NCBI GenBank assembly: GCA_964352225.1
Contig: CAYGRM010000217.1
Span: 1-11,259, forward strand
DNA from: CAJQQY01 sp964352225
GTDB taxonomy: Bacteria; Bacteroidota; Bacteroidia; Chitinophagales; Saprospiraceae
DNA length: 11,259 bases
Direction: 5' to 3'
Shown here: one piece after another, positions 1 through 7,084 of the stretch
How the letters are laid out: every line of letters starts with the position of its first letter
How positions within the stretch are numbered: position 1 is the first letter of the stretch
Notes under the pieces: generated by a model
The model's database searches: none
Told to the model about the DNA's origin: nothing
What the model saw: the letters and a program-made list of their open reading frames with translations, nothing else
Made by a program: the position numbers and the translations under genes

Positions 1-203
1 TAAATGACCAAATGAATTCATCTAGAACCAATTAATGAAAACTAACTTATTAATTAAATTTTCATTTTATCATAAAAACTCGTACTATGTGACTTTTCTT
101 GAATAAAAAGTCTTTGAATTTCAAGAGGTACTAAAACCATATTTAATAAAAGACTTTTAACTGGAAACCTATTTCTAATGTTAAAAATACCTGCTCAAAA
201 TAA
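1..203. other. Non-coding leader upstream of the ATPase gene
   Basis: This very AT-rich stretch holds no convincing gene and presumably carries the promoter of the ATPase cluster. Two nested inverted repeats are visible. The arms AAAAGTCTTT (106-115) and AAAGACTTTT (149-158) are perfect 10-bp complements. TCTTGAA (97-103) and TTCAAGA (120-126) form a smaller 7-bp pair. They could form a leader hairpin or a regulator site, but such repeats are common by chance in AT-rich DNA. The nearest approach to the Bacteroidota -7 consensus TAnnTTTG is AGTCTTTG at 109-116, with one mismatch and no clear -33 element. I therefore do not call a promoter. Confidence 0.4.
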
Positions 204-2627
204 ATGATAGATACTATCAAAAAACAAAGTCTTAAATCTCTTCTCAATATTTTTGATACCACTTTAGATGCGACGGTGAAGCAAGTGTGGAGTGAAAATG
301 ATAAGTCTGATCAATTGGAAGCATTGATTAATGGTTCATCAAAAATAACTCACCATATTTTAGAATTAGGTGAATTTGTCAAAACGGGAATAGAGGAAAA
401 CTCCTTGACTTCTACGGAGCTATTACCTAGTTATATCATTCAATATTCTTGGATCGAAGAAGCAAAGTCATTTATGATTTTGTGGCGAGATGTAATTTTT
501 CAGTACCAGAAAGGACTTGTTTTAGTATCCAATCAACAAATTCCTTTAGAAAACTTAAGTGAGCTTCGGGTAGATTCGAAGAAAGTCATTGAGCAAGGTG
601 TTGCTCATTTGAAAGATTTTTTAGAGCAAGAAACAAGCGCGTTAGCGAATGAAGCAAATAAGTTAAAAGCTGCACTTGCGGATTGGAAAAAAATCCAAAG
701 CCCTTGGGATACTTATAAAAAACAGATTGAAAAAGTTAATGAACAATGTAAAAAATTGCAAGAGCAGAATGAGACTTTAATTCAATCGACCCGAGTTTTT
801 AAAAGTATCGAAACATTATTTCAACAGAATATTCGAACGAGTCAAGCAGAGATTGATCAATTTAAAATATTGGCCAATGATGCCATTGAATTAGTAGGAG
901 AATACGTAAATGATAAACCAGGTAAATTATCGACGTTACTCGAACAAATGGAATCTAAATTGGAAACTAATCACTATCTAGAAGCACTCAATCTTTCGAT
1001 AGAAGAAAAGTTAAAAGGATTGGTTGAGAATGCACAGATTCCAATAGCAACAGAAGGTGGATTATTGCTTTACCGGGAAGTCTATTTGTTAAACAATGCA
1101 AAACTTTGGCTGGATTCAGAAGCGACTCCTTTGATTTATGAGTTTTGGGAAGTCAATGATCAAATTCTCAATAGTTTTAAAATGGCTTTGATGAACGTAA
1201 GAAATCGAGCCATGCTTTTTTCTACTGAGTTAAAAAAAGAAAACGTCTCTCGGGAAGAGTTAGAACCTAGGTTTAATCAAGAGAAATTTTGTTATCCCCT
1301 AAATTCTTTTTTACAAAAAACGAATTCATGGCAAAAGGATTTGGCAGAATTAGCAGCTACAATTCAAGAGAGGTTATCGAATGAATTTCAAATCAGCGAG
1401 CTATATAATACTGAAAAAAGTTTCCTTCCTGTTCCTTTGCAAACCACGATTAATCAATATCGATTAACTCAAAGTCCTTGGATAAAAAAGACTCGGAATT
1501 GGTTTCAAAAGCAAATCAATCTTTTCCAAAAATTTAAAACAACGGTTGAAAAAGAGGACTCATTAAGTACTTCCGAAAAGATTGTTCGATATGTTCAAAA
1601 TAAAGATGCCTCCTCAAGTAATCCACAATATGCCAATATCTTTTTGACCAAAGGATATATGGGGAAATCCTTTTGGATAGGTCGACATTTAGAAACAGAA
1701 AGGTTTAAAAATATCGTAGATCAATGGAAATTAGGTTTTAGAGGAGCGGTGATATTAAGTGGACAAAGATTTTCAGGAAAGACCCTGTTTGGAGAATATG
1801 TTTCCACTCAATATTTTCCTCAAAAATCTATTCGACTTGTCCCAAATGAGACTTTAAAAGTTGGAGGTCGAGTATTGAATACTACTTATGATCTTGGAGC
1901 AGCTATCGATTTTATACAAAAATATTCTATCAATGATCGATCTTTAATATGGATTGATGATTTAGAAAAATGGTGTGATCCAAATATCTTGTTGGCTCAA
2001 AATGTACGTGCCCTTTCCAAATCGATTGATAATCATGGAGGAAGGATGTTCTTTTTAGTTTCTATGGGAAATTGGACAGCCGCACATTTAGATATTACTC
2101 ATGATCTTGAAAAAGTATTTCAGGCGAATATTAATTTAGATAAAATGAGTGCTGTTGAAGTTAAAGAAGCTATTTTGATAAGACATGGAGCAACTCACAA
2201 ACTCCTCGTTGATAAAAAAAATGAGGAACCTTCTCCGCAGGAATTTCAAAAAATGACTGATGGGATTTATCGTTTTACTCAAGGGAATATTGGAGAATCA
2301 CTTTCTAGATGGTCTCATTCCATCCACAAAATAGATGAAGAAAAAGTAACTCACCGCACTCCAATTAATTATGCTTTACCTGATTTTTTAAATCCAGATG
2401 CCGCAATAATTCTTTCGGCATTAATGATGGAGAAAAGAACTAATGAATATCGTTTGCGAAAATTATTTGGCTCTCCGTTTCAGACCAAATTCAAATTTAT
2501 TATCCAAAGATTGATAAGTGTAGGCATTTTGACTCGGCATCTAGATGGCTGGCTAGAAATAAATGAACTAGTGGTAAACGAAGTAGGGAAAATGTTAGGG
2601 GATAAAAAATATATAAAATTTTATTAA
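204..2627 (+). CDS. Large coiled-coil P-loop ATPase with C-terminal winged-helix-like region
   Basis: An 807-residue soluble protein of unrecognised family. Residues 1 to about 500 are almost entirely helical and charged, with a coiled-coil-like stretch around 135-208. The ATPase core follows. Walker A is GQRFSGKT (520-527, Lys526), Walker B is LIWIDD (581-586), and a possible sensor segment ends at SMGNW (620-624). Residues from about 730 to 800 look like a winged-helix module, as at the end of many AAA+/STAND-type ATPases. There is no signal peptide or membrane segment, so it should act in the cytoplasm. The motif QSPW occurs twice (165-168 and 423-426), each time before an amphipathic helix. 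The start is the first ATG after an A-rich leader. The stop lies 4 bp before an MscS-like gene, so the two are probably co-transcribed. It may be a regulatory or mechanical ATPase for the two membrane proteins downstream. The ATPase call is firm; the role is inference. Confidence 0.82.
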   Translation: MIDTIKKQSLKSLLNIFDTTLDATVKQVWSENDKSDQLEALINGSSKITHHILELGEFVKTGIEENSLTSTELLPSYIIQYSWIEEAKSFMILWRDVIFQYQKGLVLVSNQQIPLENLSELRVDSKKVIEQGVAHLKDFLEQETSALANEANKLKAALADWKKIQSPWDTYKKQIEKVNEQCKKLQEQNETLIQSTRVFKSIETLFQQNIRTSQAEIDQFKILANDAIELVGEYVNDKPGKLSTLLEQMESKLETNHYLEALNLSIEEKLKGLVENAQIPIATEGGLLLYREVYLLNNAKLWLDSEATPLIYEFWEVNDQILNSFKMALMNVRNRAMLFSTELKKENVSREELEPRFNQEKFCYPLNSFLQKTNSWQKDLAELAATIQERLSNEFQISELYNTEKSFLPVPLQTTINQYRLTQSPWIKKTRNWFQKQINLFQKFKTTVEKEDSLSTSEKIVRYVQNKDASSSNPQYANIFLTKGYMGKSFWIGRHLETERFKNIVDQWKLGFRGAVILSGQRFSGKTLFGEYVSTQYFPQKSIRLVPNETLKVGGRVLNTTYDLGAAIDFIQKYSINDRSLIWIDDLEKWCDPNILLAQNVRALSKSIDNHGGRMFFLVSMGNWTAAHLDITHDLEKVFQANINLDKMSAVEVKEAILIRHGATHKLLVDKKNEEPSPQEFQKMTDGIYRFTQGNIGESLSRWSHSIHKIDEEKVTHRTPINYALPDFLNPDAAIILSALMMEKRTNEYRLRKLFGSPFQTKFKFIIQRLISVGILTRHLDGWLEINELVVNEVGKMLGDKKYIKFY

Positions 2628-2631
2628 ATAA

Positions 2632-3630
2632 ATGTTGAGTCTTACAAATCATATGAAAAAAATAGTAGGCACATTCTTATTGGTATGTTGTGTTTTCATT
2701 TTGGGATTTGCTCAACATGGAGAAGAACAGCATGTTACTCAAGATTCTTCCATTCTTGATACGTTGATACCTGATGATTCGACCAGAAATGATCTTTTGA
2801 AAACGATCACACAATTCTATGCTCAAGGGGATAGTGGAAATGTGAATGTCGCTATCATCAACGTTCCTCCTATACAACCAAAAATGAGTTCAGAAGTGGT
2901 AAACGAAATTATTCCATTAACTAAAGTTACTTGGTGGAGGTTTTTTTTAACTGCACTTTTCTTTTTTGGACTTTATTTTCTGCTACATTTTTCTAATCGA
3001 ATTTTAATCAAGTATAATTTTTTAGGGAAATTTCAGAATCATATAAAGACTGCCATTAAGCATGCACTTTTGATCTTTGAAGCGGTAGCCTTGTTGATTT
3101 TAGGTGGTGCTTTTATTTTGATAAATCCTATTTACCATGGCTTCTTAGCTTTAATTATTTTACTTGCAGGTTTTAACCACATCAAGAATTATTTTAGTGG
3201 AAGAATCGTCCAATTTGATCAGTCAGTAGAGGAGGGGAAAAGGTTAAAAACCCTTGATTCACAAGGAGTTATATTTAAGACAGGAAGATTGGGACTGAAA
3301 TTAAGAACTCAAAAAGGGGTTCAATTTATCAATTATTCCAATTTGGTTGCTAATGGGTATACGTTGTTATCAGGAGAAGAAGTAGGTGGTTTTTATGAAA
3401 TTGAAATCCAACCAAACAACCTAGAAGAGAAAAAAGATTATTATACTTTTTTAACAGACTTTTTCACTACAGCTCCCTATTTAGATTTGAGGCATCGACC
3501 ACATTTAGAAATCTTGAATGATGAATCAAAAACTATTTTAGCTAGGGTAGAGGTAAAGGAAGAAAGTCATTTGCAAGATCTAATGACCTTAATTAAAGAA
3601 AGGAATTTTTCATGTAAGGTGATTTCGTAA
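2632..3630 (+). CDS. MscS-like small-conductance channel family protein with signal peptide
   Basis: A 332-residue membrane protein. A second in-frame ATG at 2653 begins MKKIVGTFLLVCCVFILGFA, a textbook signal peptide, so translation may start there (325 residues). The 4-bp gap to the ATPase stop favours 2632. After a polar, probably periplasmic segment (about 30-98) come three hydrophobic helices near 104-121, 146-164 and 170-188. A beta-rich segment (about 189-248) follows, with the spacing of the MscS beta domain, ending near INYSNLVANGY where MscS proteins have their IPNS-type turn. An alpha/beta tail (about 258-332) resembles the MscS C-terminal domain. The pore-lining helix is not the Gly/Ala-rich type of E. 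coli MscS, so the family call is structural by pattern rather than by strict motif. It is sandwiched between an ATPase and an antiporter, suggesting a joint role in ion or turgor control. It could also be a non-channel membrane scaffold. Confidence 0.68.
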   Translation: MLSLTNHMKKIVGTFLLVCCVFILGFAQHGEEQHVTQDSSILDTLIPDDSTRNDLLKTITQFYAQGDSGNVNVAIINVPPIQPKMSSEVVNEIIPLTKVTWWRFFLTALFFFGLYFLLHFSNRILIKYNFLGKFQNHIKTAIKHALLIFEAVALLILGGAFILINPIYHGFLALIILLAGFNHIKNYFSGRIVQFDQSVEEGKRLKTLDSQGVIFKTGRLGLKLRTQKGVQFINYSNLVANGYTLLSGEEVGGFYEIEIQPNNLEEKKDYYTFLTDFFTTAPYLDLRHRPHLEILNDESKTILARVEVKEESHLQDLMTLIKERNFSCKVIS

Positions 3631-3668
3631 CAGTACATTTACAAAAGAAATTTAATAAAATAAAAAAT

Positions 3669-4964
3669 ATGGATCTTTCTAATTTGAGTACCGAAATGAT
3701 TTTGATTGCAGTATCTGCGATTATCATTATTTCATTTTTCTTCGGTGAGTTGTCAAGGAAAACAAATGTTCCTTCGGTACTAATGCTTATTGCTTTTGGA
3801 GCACTCTGCCAGCTCTTTGTGAAAATTGAGGAAGAAACCTTGCGTCCCGTTTTAGGCTTGCTAGGGACAGTCGGATTAATTATGATCGTACTAGAAGCAG
3901 CTTTGGAGTTGGAGTTAAAAAGGGAAAAATATATTCCCATCGCTAAAGCTATGGCGATTGCTTTGATTGGACTATTGGCATCAACCTATGTTGCTGCTGA
4001 AATTCTATACTATTTTTATTCAGCTGATGGAATGACTATTGAAAAAGCTTGGATTTATGCTACGCCACTTTCGATTTTGTCAAGTGCGATAATTATTCCA
4101 AGTGTGGTAGCTTTGAGTCCCGCTAAGAAAGAATTCCATATTTATGAAAGTACCTTTTCTGATATTTTAGGAATTATTGTTTTTTATTATTTGACAGGTC
4201 AATTAGGAGATTCTGGTGATCATGGCGGAGGAATGGTCGGCTATGGAGGGAATGTTCTTTTGACTATCGTCGTTTCATTTATAGCGAGTTATTTAATCAT
4301 TTTTATTTTTCAAAATATTCGAAGCCATACTAAGTTATTTTTATTGATTGCCGTTTTGCTTCTTTTATATGGTGTAGGAAAAGAAATGCACCTTTCTGCG
4401 TTGATTGTAATTTTGATTTTTGGATTAATCATCGCCAACATGAAACTGTTTTTTAAAGGGCCTCTGGGAAGGTGGTTGCAACTCGAAAAAGCAAATCATA
4501 TTTATGAGGGTTTACATGTCATAACAATGGAAACAGCTTTCGTCGTTCGAACATTTTTCTTCGTTATTTTTGGATTGTCGATTAATTTTCTATCTCTCAA
4601 AAGTATTGACGTTGCGATGATAAGTGGATTAATCATCGCTTCAATTTATGTCATTCGATATATAACCTTACGACCTTCGATTGGTGAAGATATCGTTCCT
4701 CAGTTATATATTGCTCCTCGTGGATTGATTACGATTTTATTATTTTACAAAATTCCAGCAGCAGCAGAAGTGGAAGCTTTCAATTCAGGAATTTTACTTT
4801 TTATCATCATAGGCACAAGTTTGATTATGACAGTTGCTATGATTTTAGATAAACAAAAGACTGGAAAAGCGGTTAAAAAAGCTGAAGGACAACCTATTGG
4901 TTACGAAAGATGGAAAGCACCTTCTGTATCAGAAATAGTTGATAATCAAGGAGATAAACATTAA
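3669..4964 (+). CDS. CPA-superfamily cation:proton antiporter
   Basis: A 431-residue polytopic inner-membrane protein with about 11-12 hydrophobic helices, the size of the bare CPA (Na+/H+ or K+/H+ exchanger) transport domain. There is no C-terminal RCK/TrkA domain. Recognisable elements are the N-terminal GELSRKTNVPSVLMLIAFGA segment, the motif ESTFSD (160-165, Asp165) at the transport-site helix, and APRGLI (Arg351) of a late helix, all in the family order. The usual ion-site pair Asn-Asp or Asp-Asp is Ser164-Asp165 here. The unwound-helix TDP motif appears as Ile-Ile-Pro (142-144). The Gly-rich loop near 180-194 is hydrophilic. It should exchange a monovalent cation for protons, but the ion and stoichiometry cannot be read from the sequence. 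It lies 38 bp after the MscS-like gene and is probably in the same transcript. Confidence 0.85.
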   Translation: MDLSNLSTEMILIAVSAIIIISFFFGELSRKTNVPSVLMLIAFGALCQLFVKIEEETLRPVLGLLGTVGLIMIVLEAALELELKREKYIPIAKAMAIALIGLLASTYVAAEILYYFYSADGMTIEKAWIYATPLSILSSAIIIPSVVALSPAKKEFHIYESTFSDILGIIVFYYLTGQLGDSGDHGGGMVGYGGNVLLTIVVSFIASYLIIFIFQNIRSHTKLFLLIAVLLLLYGVGKEMHLSALIVILIFGLIIANMKLFFKGPLGRWLQLEKANHIYEGLHVITMETAFVVRTFFFVIFGLSINFLSLKSIDVAMISGLIIASIYVIRYITLRPSIGEDIVPQLYIAPRGLITILLFYKIPAAAEVEAFNSGILLFIIIGTSLIMTVAMILDKQKTGKAVKKAEGQPIGYERWKAPSVSEIVDNQGDKH

Positions 4965-5023
4965 AAATAAAGATCAAGACAGGTGCTGCGCTTTTAGGCT
5001 GCAGTCATTTCAAAAACACATAA
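4958..5023 (+). pseudogene. Possible lipoprotein signal-peptide remnant
   Basis: The 60-bp gap between the antiporter and the decarboxylase gene is more GC-rich in its middle than its surroundings. It contains an open stretch without ATG that reads KIKTGAALLGCSHFKNT and then a stop. LLGC after a small hydrophobic run resembles a lipobox, and an ATA codon sits where a start would be expected. This could be the fossil of a lipoprotein gene start or simple chance over about 20 codons. It is listed only because nothing else explains the local base change. Confidence 0.12.
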
Positions 5024-5024
5024 G

Positions 5025-5786
5025 ATGAATTTAAAAGATTTGGCCAAAATTGTTGACGAAGCTGCTAGAAATGCACAACCAATTTCTCAATTAAGCACAG
5101 GACATAAATTTTCAGAAAAAGAGGCTTATGAAATTCAAGCAGATTCGATCGAGCGAAGATATGCAAGAGGTGAAAAGTTAGTAGGTGTTAAACTGGGTTT
5201 TACAAGTAAAGCCAAGATGGTTCAAATGGGCGTTCATGATATGATTTGGGGAAGATTGACTGATGAGATGTTAATTGAAAAAAATGAAAATGTATTGTTA
5301 GAAAAATTCATTCACCCACGAGCAGAACCTGAAATTTGTTTTTTAGTGAAGAAAGAAATTACCCAAGAGGTTCCAATGAGTGACATTAAAAAATACATTT
5401 CAGGAGTTGCAAGTGCGATCGAGATAATAGATTCAAGGTACCAAAATTTTAAATTCTCACTAGAAGATGTGATAGCAGATAATTGTTCTTCCTCTGGTTT
5501 TGTAGTAGGCGAGTGGCATGATGTAGAAACTCCAATTGGAGATTTAAAAATGGACTTAATCATCAATGATCAAGTAGTTCAGTCAGGTTCTTCTAAAGCA
5601 ATTTTAGGTGATCCCTGGGAGTCAGCCGTAGCCGCAACCAGATTGTGTGCTCAACATGGCCAAGTAATCCCCGCAGGAAGTTATATCATGGCTGGAGCTG
5701 CCACCTCCGCAGTATATTTAGAAAAAAATCAAACAGTAAAAGTTAAAGTAGAGCAATTGGGCTCCGTAAGTTTTTCTGTTTTATAA
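5025..5786 (+). CDS. 2-oxo-3-hexenedioate decarboxylase / 2-keto-4-pentenoate hydratase family enzyme
   Basis: A 253-residue cytoplasmic enzyme of the fumarylacetoacetase-like fold, in the branch that holds 4-oxalocrotonate decarboxylase (DmpH/XylI/NahK type) and 2-keto-4-pentenoate hydratase (MhpD type). Length matches the family. Visible conserved blocks are KLGFTSK (56-62), WGRLTD (75-80), the metal-binding RAEPEICF with Glu101 and Glu103, a third acidic site at Glu133, the IIDSRYQNF block (134-142), ADNCSSSGFVVG (151-162), GDPWESAVAA (195-204) and the C-terminal AGSYIMAGAATSAV. These enzymes act on enol or keto dienoates late in meta-cleavage of catechols or in the 2-aminomuconate branch of tryptophan/3-hydroxyanthranilate breakdown. 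The SRY..F and ADN blocks make me favour the decarboxylase. No other pathway enzyme lies in the window. The AraC gene begins 22 bp downstream and may control it. Confidence 0.85.
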   Translation: MNLKDLAKIVDEAARNAQPISQLSTGHKFSEKEAYEIQADSIERRYARGEKLVGVKLGFTSKAKMVQMGVHDMIWGRLTDEMLIEKNENVLLEKFIHPRAEPEICFLVKKEITQEVPMSDIKKYISGVASAIEIIDSRYQNFKFSLEDVIADNCSSSGFVVGEWHDVETPIGDLKMDLIINDQVVQSGSSKAILGDPWESAVAATRLCAQHGQVIPAGSYIMAGAATSAVYLEKNQTVKVKVEQLGSVSFSVL

Positions 5787-5808
5787 AACAGTTATAAATA
5801 AAAAAAAT

Positions 5809-6693
5809 TTGAAAGTCGAAAAACATATTCCAGGTGTCGATTTACCGAATCTTCACAATAAGGCTTTTGAATTTGCTATTGTCTCCAATCGTGAAATTTT
5901 GGATCATAATTTTCCCACCACTCTTGATCCTTTTCGTCCCCATCGAATTCGCTTTTATGCGATCCTTTTTATTCTCGAAGGTGAAGGCAAGCATTTTATA
6001 GATTTTAAAAGTTATGATTACCAGAAAGGAAGTATAATTTTTATTGCTAAAGATCAGGTTCAGGCATTTCAAAACAACGATAATCGAGAGGCCTTCTTTT
6101 TACTTTTTACCGAAAACTTTATTGAGAGAGGAAGTTTAAGTTCCCACTTGATGCAAGAATTAAGTCTGTATAATTATCACTTGTATTCCCCTGTGATTAA
6201 TTTGGCAGAAGGTGAAATGAATATTTTTAAAAGTTTGATTTATCGAATCAAAAAAGAATATGATGCACCAGATGATAATTTGACAGAGGAAATCATTCAA
6301 TCTTCTTTGAAGATTTTCTTGGGATTATCTGAGCGAGTTAGAAAGAAAAATCTATCCACCTTATCAGTTTCTAAATATCAAATTGAATTTAATCAATTTC
6401 ATAATTTGCTCAATGAGCACCTTTTTAATTCTCGTCAAGTCCAATTTTATGCGAATGAGATGGGAATCTCTACTAAAAAATTAAATCGAATCACGCAAGA
6501 ATTGATGAATAAACCGGTCAAAACCTATATTAATGATTCTCTAATTTTAGAGATCAAAAGGCTATTGATGAACACTTCCTTGAGCATTAAAGAAATCAGT
6601 TATAAAACTGGTTTTGAAGATCCCACGAACTTTGTAAAATATTTTAAAAAATATACCGAATTAACTCCTATAGATTTTCGTAAGAAATATTGA
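5809..6693 (+). CDS. AraC-family transcriptional regulator
   Basis: A 294-residue regulator of normal AraC length. Residues 1 to about 170 form the effector domain, with a cupin-like pattern: IRFYAILFILEGEGKHFIDF, then YQKGSIIFIAKDQVQAF. The C-terminal DNA-binding half has a first helix-turn-helix around 208-235 (QVQFYANEMGISTKKLNRIT) and a second around 255-282, with the family signature SIKEISYKTGFEDPTNFVKY then FKKYTELTPIDFRKKY. The start is TTG at 5809. The first in-frame ATG comes only after about 110 residues, inside the domain, so a TTG start is well supported. It follows the decarboxylase gene by 22 bp and is likely co-transcribed; a substrate-sensing activator is a reasonable inference. 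The ligand is unknown. A direct repeat at 21-bp spacing just after its stop could be a binding site. Confidence 0.9.
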   Translation: MKVEKHIPGVDLPNLHNKAFEFAIVSNREILDHNFPTTLDPFRPHRIRFYAILFILEGEGKHFIDFKSYDYQKGSIIFIAKDQVQAFQNNDNREAFFLLFTENFIERGSLSSHLMQELSLYNYHLYSPVINLAEGEMNIFKSLIYRIKKEYDAPDDNLTEEIIQSSLKIFLGLSERVRKKNLSTLSVSKYQIEFNQFHNLLNEHLFNSRQVQFYANEMGISTKKLNRITQELMNKPVKTYINDSLILEIKRLLMNTSLSIKEISYKTGFEDPTNFVKYFKKYTELTPIDFRKKY

Positions 6694-6730
6694 TCTAAGG
6701 TTAATCTAGAATTAACTAAGGTTAAGATCA
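6691..6730. promoter_or_regulatory. Direct repeats at 21-bp spacing with internal hairpin; candidate regulator site
   Basis: CTAAGGTTAA occurs at 6695-6704 and again, exactly identical, at 6716-6725. The 21-bp offset is two helical turns. Between and overlapping them GTTAAT (6700-6705) and ATTAAC (6711-6716) form a 6-bp hairpin with a 5-nt loop. The outer ends TGATCT (6691-6696) and AGATCA (6725-6730) are also complementary. The site begins at the stop codon of the AraC gene. Tandem half-sites 21 bp apart are known for AraC-family activators (araI1/araI2). There is no T-tract, so it is not an intrinsic terminator. The function is inference. Confidence 0.35.
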
Positions 6731-7084
6731 TACCATTGTTTTTTCCCATAATTACCATATTTGATTCAGCGTTATTCATTTTCAATAATATTAATTTTAT
6801 TTTGAAAGTAGTTAAACAATTGACCTTGTTTAGTTGTTTGTTCTTGATTATTGAGTTTTTTATAGTTTTTATTTTAAATGTACTCAAATAAGGTATTTAA
6901 AAATGGTTTTATTATCGTCATTCCAAATACTCTATTAAATTTGCTTTTTGTTGATTTTGTCCCGTTTTAACCATATTAATACTTTGTTTGACCTTTTGAA
7001 TATTTTGTTTAATGCTCAATTTTGTATCGAAATTATAAACCCATATAGAAGAACATATTATAAAGAAAATTAAAGAGAATAAGT
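6694..7084. other. 391-bp AT-rich intergenic region
   Basis: No plus-strand gene is visible between the AraC stop and the secreted kinase-like gene. Apart from the tandem repeat at its left end, the stretch is very AT-rich and poor in structure. One exact match to the Bacteroidota -7 element is TAAATTTG at 6936-6943, but no good TTTG-type -33 box sits at the right distance and the leader to 7085 would be over 130 nt, so it is only a weak promoter candidate. On the minus strand 6918-7157 is open for 79 codons and would encode a small one-helix membrane protein. It overlaps the signal-peptide region of the plus-strand gene and is not called. Confidence 0.5.

Noticed and set aside
97..158. Leader inverted repeats as a riboswitch or attenuator
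   Set aside because: Arms are short and A/T-only apart from one or two G/C pairs; no conserved riboswitch core is visible.
204..2627. Reading the ATPase as a known defence NTPase (STAND/Avs-type)
   Set aside because: No recognisable nuclease, TIR or repeat sensor domain; the helical N-terminus and neighbours do not match a named system.
3593..3940. Minus-strand 115-codon open frame
   Set aside because: Antisense to the start of the antiporter, whose membrane helices and motifs are clear.
6600..6887. Minus-strand 95-codon open frame
   Set aside because: Half of it is antisense to the conserved AraC DNA-binding domain; low-complexity Lys/Asn/Ile composition points to a shadow in AT-rich DNA.
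6936..6943. TAAATTTG match to the Bacteroidota -7 promoter element
   Set aside because: No matching -33 element at proper spacing and far from the next gene; one 8-bp degenerate match in AT-rich DNA is expected by chance.
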